NCBI GenBank assembly: GCA_016302985.1
Contig: JAEDMN010000055.1
Location: forward strand, 1-15,117
Length of the DNA stretch: 15,117 nucleotides
Origin: Kiritimatiellia bacterium
Lineage (GTDB): Bacteria > Verrucomicrobiota > Kiritimatiellia > RFP12 > UBA1067
Direction: 5' to 3'
How positions within the stretch are numbered: the stretch's first letter is position 1; the number at the start of each line of letters is the position of its first letter. Made by a program: the position numbers and the translations under genes. Positions 12,781 to 15,117 of the stretch are shown here, piece by piece. The notes under the pieces were generated by a model. That model had not been told where the DNA came from and did no database searches. It worked only from the letters and a program-made list of their open reading frames with translations.

Positions 12781-13880
12781 ACCTGGAACTTCTCCGCGAT
12801 GTCGCGCCCCGCGACGGCATGCCGCCAGCCACGTGCCAGCGGATTCTCCATGTCCTCGGGATTGTCGATCCAGGCCGTCAGCACCGCGCGGCTGGCGATG
12901 ACGGACGCGTCCACGTGGACCTCCTCCGCGCGCGCCCGAAGCCACTCGAGGGCCTCGGTCGCGGCGTCGCAGACTTCCTTCATGTAGTGGGGACGCGGAT
13001 TCTCGGGCCAGTCCTCCTCCGGCAGGTCCTTCGCCGCGCGCACCGCCGTGGCGAAGAAGGACGCCAGCGTGTCCCGCTGCCCGCGGTTGCGCAGGCGGTG
13101 CCGGAAACGGAGGCGCCCGGCGTCGGACTCGAGATCCGCCGCCATCTCGGCGAGCGAAAGGTCGTCCGCCAGCCACGTCTTCGGCAGGTTCCAGTCGCGG
13201 GCCGTCCGCTCGCGGACCGCAGCCAGCGCGCGCAGCACCGCGAAGCCGCGGCCGTCCAGACGGACGCGCCCGCACTTCACGCGCCTCCACGCCTCTTCGG
13301 GGTCGAGGTCGCCGTAGAGGTCCGGATTGTCGTAGCGCGCCATCTCCTCCTCGAGCCAGGCGCGCGTGCCGAGCTTGTCCGCCCGGGCGAGCAGCTCGGT
13401 CCGGACCTCGCCGAGATAGCGGACGTCGTCGAGCGCGTACGCCATCTGGGCCTCGGTCAGCGGACGCTGCATCCAGTCCGTCGTGGTCTCGGTCTTCGGC
13501 AGGCAGACGTCGAGCGTCTCCGCCACGAGCTTCTGCAGGGACATCCCCGCGGGCAGGCCGGCGAAGGCCGCCGCGAGCTGCGTGTCGAAGACGTTCACGG
13601 GTTTCGCGCCCGTGTAGTGGTAGAGGTGGTCGAGGTCCTGCTGCGCGTCGTGCAGCGTCTTCACCGTCGCCGGGTCGCGCAGCAGGTCCGCCAGCGGCGC
13701 GGGATCGAGCGCCAGCAGGCAGTCCTCGGCCCAGCTCGTGCCGTCCTCCGCGCCCAGCTGGACGAGCGCCAGCTTCGGACGGTTGGTGGACCGCCACACG
13801 AACTCGGTGTCGAGCGCGGCAAACCCGCCGGAGACGAGTCTGCCGCACACGTCCTTCAGTTCTATCGAATTGCGGATCAT
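12777..13880 (-). CDS. rnd: Ribonuclease D
   Basis: This 367-residue 3'-5' exoribonuclease takes part in tRNA and small RNA 3'-end trimming. The DEDDy exonuclease motifs are present: D24/E26 in AALDTEF, D82 in HDAQQDL, and Y148/D152 in MAYALDDVRYL. An HRDC domain follows at about 215-260 (VLRALAAVRERTARDWNLPKTWLADD), with a second helical HRDC-like part to the end, as in E. coli RNase D (375 residues). ATG 13880 lies 10 nt after the serine hydrolase stop. No strong Shine-Dalgarno sequence is seen, so coupling to the upstream gene is likely. The stop overlaps the cyclo-ligase TTG start. Confidence 0.94.
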   Translation of the reverse strand: MIRNSIELKDVCGRLVSGGFAALDTEFVWRSTNRPKLALVQLGAEDGTSWAEDCLLALDPAPLADLLRDPATVKTLHDAQQDLDHLYHYTGAKPVNVFDTQLAAAFAGLPAGMSLQKLVAETLDVCLPKTETTTDWMQRPLTEAQMAYALDDVRYLGEVRTELLARADKLGTRAWLEEEMARYDNPDLYGDLDPEEAWRRVKCGRVRLDGRGFAVLRALAAVRERTARDWNLPKTWLADDLSLAEMAADLESDAGRLRFRHRLRNRGQRDTLASFFATAVRAAKDLPEEDWPENPRPHYMKEVCDAATEALEWLRARAEEVHVDASVIASRAVLTAWIDNPEDMENPLARGWRHAVAGRDIAEKFQV

Positions 13881-13890
13881 CGGAACGCGC

Positions 13891-15096
13891 TTACTTCACG
13901 CGGCCGGTGTACGCGTCGACGCCGGAGTTGTCGATCTTGGCGTTGAAGAAGGCGTCCGCGGCCTTCTCGCGCGCGCCGTCCCACGGACGCGGACCGCCGC
14001 AGAGCTGCACCGCCCAGAGCTTCAGCTGCTTCCGGTGCCAGTTGACCGTGCAGTACGTGCCCCACGCGCCGCCGTGGCCGAACCACTGGTCGTCGCCATC
14101 CGTCACCGGAGCGGAGAGACCGAGCGAGTAGCCGCCGAAGTCCTTGCCGTCGGCGGTCTTGCCCTTCGGACGCGTCGAGACCGCGAGGATGCTCTTCACC
14201 GTCTCCTCCTTGAGGATGCGCACGCCGTTCTCGCCCACGCCGAGGTTCATCAGCATCTTGTAGAACTTGACCTGGTCGGCCGCCGTCGTCCAGAGGCCCG
14301 CGCCCGCGGACGCGAACACGTGGCGGCCGTTGTACGGACGCTGCTGCATCGCGTTCTCGCGACGGTACGTCGCCGGCTTGTCCTTCTGGCAGTCGTACAT
14401 CTCGATCTGATGCGCCAACTGCGCGTCGCTCGGCCAGAATCCGGAATCCTTCATCCCGAGCGGCAGCAGCACGCGCTCCCACGGCTTGCCCGTGATGACC
14501 TCGGTCACTGCCGCGCCGATGTCGATGCCCGTGTTCGAGTACTGAACCTTCGTGCCGGGCTCGAAGAGAAGCGGGCACGCCGCCGCGATCGCCGCCGTCT
14601 GTCGGAGCGGCGCACCGCCCGACCAGCCGCCGCCCTTGATGTTGCCTTGCTTCGCGCAAATCTCGAACGGGAAGCCGCCCGTATGGTTCAGCACCATGCG
14701 GACCGTCAGCGCGGTCTTCGCCTTGACAAGCGTCTTCACGTCGTCCTTCACGCCGCCGTCGACCCACAGCGTCTTGAACTCGGGCAGGTACTTCGAGACA
14801 GGATCGTCGAGGCCGATCTTCCCCTCCTCGACGAGCTTCGCAATCGTCACGCCGCAGAAGCCCTTCGTCTGCGAACACTGCATGAACGGATCGTCCAGCG
14901 AAATCGGACGCTTCGTGCGCGTGTCGGCATAGCCGACGCAGTCGATCTCCTCAGCCCCGTTGTTGTAGATGATCGAAATCGCGCCCGGCAGCTGACCGTT
15001 CTCGACATAAGGCTTGAGCACGTCGCCGACCACACCCGCGGTCGCATTCAGCATCGCCGCCACCGCAGCGAGAGAGAGTAGCATCTTCACGTTCAT
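13891..15096 (-). CDS. Secreted beta-lactamase-family serine hydrolase
   Basis: This exported serine hydrolase has the penicillin-binding-protein/class C beta-lactamase fold (PF00144). Numbering from the first of two ATGs, the nucleophile motif is S76-Q-T-K79, the second motif is Y187-S-N189 and the third, KTG position, is H-G-G in WFGHGGAWG, as in esterase-like members rather than true AmpC enzymes. A signal peptide spans about 1-21. Two ATGs lie in tandem (15099, 15096). The second is chosen because AGGAG is 5 nt upstream of it and only 2 nt from the first. It heads the convoy, and its promoter lies at or beyond the window edge. The substrate may be a peptidoglycan peptide or a small ester, and drug hydrolysis is not implied. 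Confidence 0.9.
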   Translation of the reverse strand: MNVKMLLSLAAVAAMLNATAGVVGDVLKPYVENGQLPGAISIIYNNGAEEIDCVGYADTRTKRPISLDDPFMQCSQTKGFCGVTIAKLVEEGKIGLDDPVSKYLPEFKTLWVDGGVKDDVKTLVKAKTALTVRMVLNHTGGFPFEICAKQGNIKGGGWSGGAPLRQTAAIAAACPLLFEPGTKVQYSNTGIDIGAAVTEVITGKPWERVLLPLGMKDSGFWPSDAQLAHQIEMYDCQKDKPATYRRENAMQQRPYNGRHVFASAGAGLWTTAADQVKFYKMLMNLGVGENGVRILKEETVKSILAVSTRPKGKTADGKDFGGYSLGLSAPVTDGDDQWFGHGGAWGTYCTVNWHRKQLKLWAVQLCGGPRPWDGAREKAADAFFNAKIDNSGVDAYTGRVK

Positions 15097-15117
15097 CATT
15101 TCTCCTATGTTTGGTTA

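Noticed and set aside
1..15117. CRISPR arrays, insertion sequences, integrases, rRNA genes, toxin-antitoxin or defence genes
   Set aside because: No regularly spaced long repeats, transposase motifs or known defence domains were found on either strand. Apart from the promoter 7-mers and the GC-rich arms, no repeat family stands out.

Overview
The window is GC-rich, densely packed bacterial chromosomal DNA with no mobile elements, rRNA or recognisable tRNA. Two hallmarks point to the PVC superphylum, possibly a Kiritimatiellota/Verrucomicrobiota-type bacterium: a twin-arginine-signal Gfo/Idh/MocA oxidoreductase, and an ABC-2 transporter followed by a TPR protein. This placement is an inference from gene content; no marker gene in the window settles it.

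Region 1 (about 1-3876) is a phosphate module. A divergent promoter at 1897-2002 separates two operons. To the left run a 34-residue membrane microprotein and a Na/phosphate cotransporter with a PhoU-like tail. To the right run a PhoB-type response regulator and a PhoR-type histidine kinase joined by an ATGA overlap. The intergenic DNA carries 7-bp repeats of the CTGACAG/CTCACAC type at exact 11-bp steps. On each strand the last repeat ends 8 bp before a -10 hexamer, and each -10 is followed 9 nt later by an ATG. This looks like a mirror-image, PhoB-controlled, near-leaderless promoter pair, and it is the most interesting structure in the window.

Region 2 (3877-4545) holds two small minus-strand genes of unknown function behind an extended -10 promoter. 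They converge on phoR across a GC-rich inverted repeat.

Region 3 (4546-15099) is one unbroken minus-strand convoy of eleven genes. In transcription order they are: a beta-lactamase-fold serine hydrolase, RNase D, 5-formyltetrahydrofolate cyclo-ligase (TTG start), a Methyltransf_32-type methyltransferase, an FmdB-like zinc ribbon protein, a secreted beta-propeller-like protein, a Tat-exported Gfo/Idh/MocA oxidoreductase, an ABC ATPase, an ABC-2 permease, a membrane-anchored TPR protein with a His/Cys-rich segment, and DNA polymerase IV. Every one of the ten junctions is within 15 nt or overlapping, and several use ATGA/GTGA/TTGA/TGATG coupling. The group could therefore be co-transcribed, although it mixes housekeeping, export, envelope and repair functions. 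The most coherent sub-block is oxidoreductase - ABC ATPase - permease - TPR protein. No intergenic gap longer than 300 bases exists; the longest is the roughly 124-bp phosphate promoter region.
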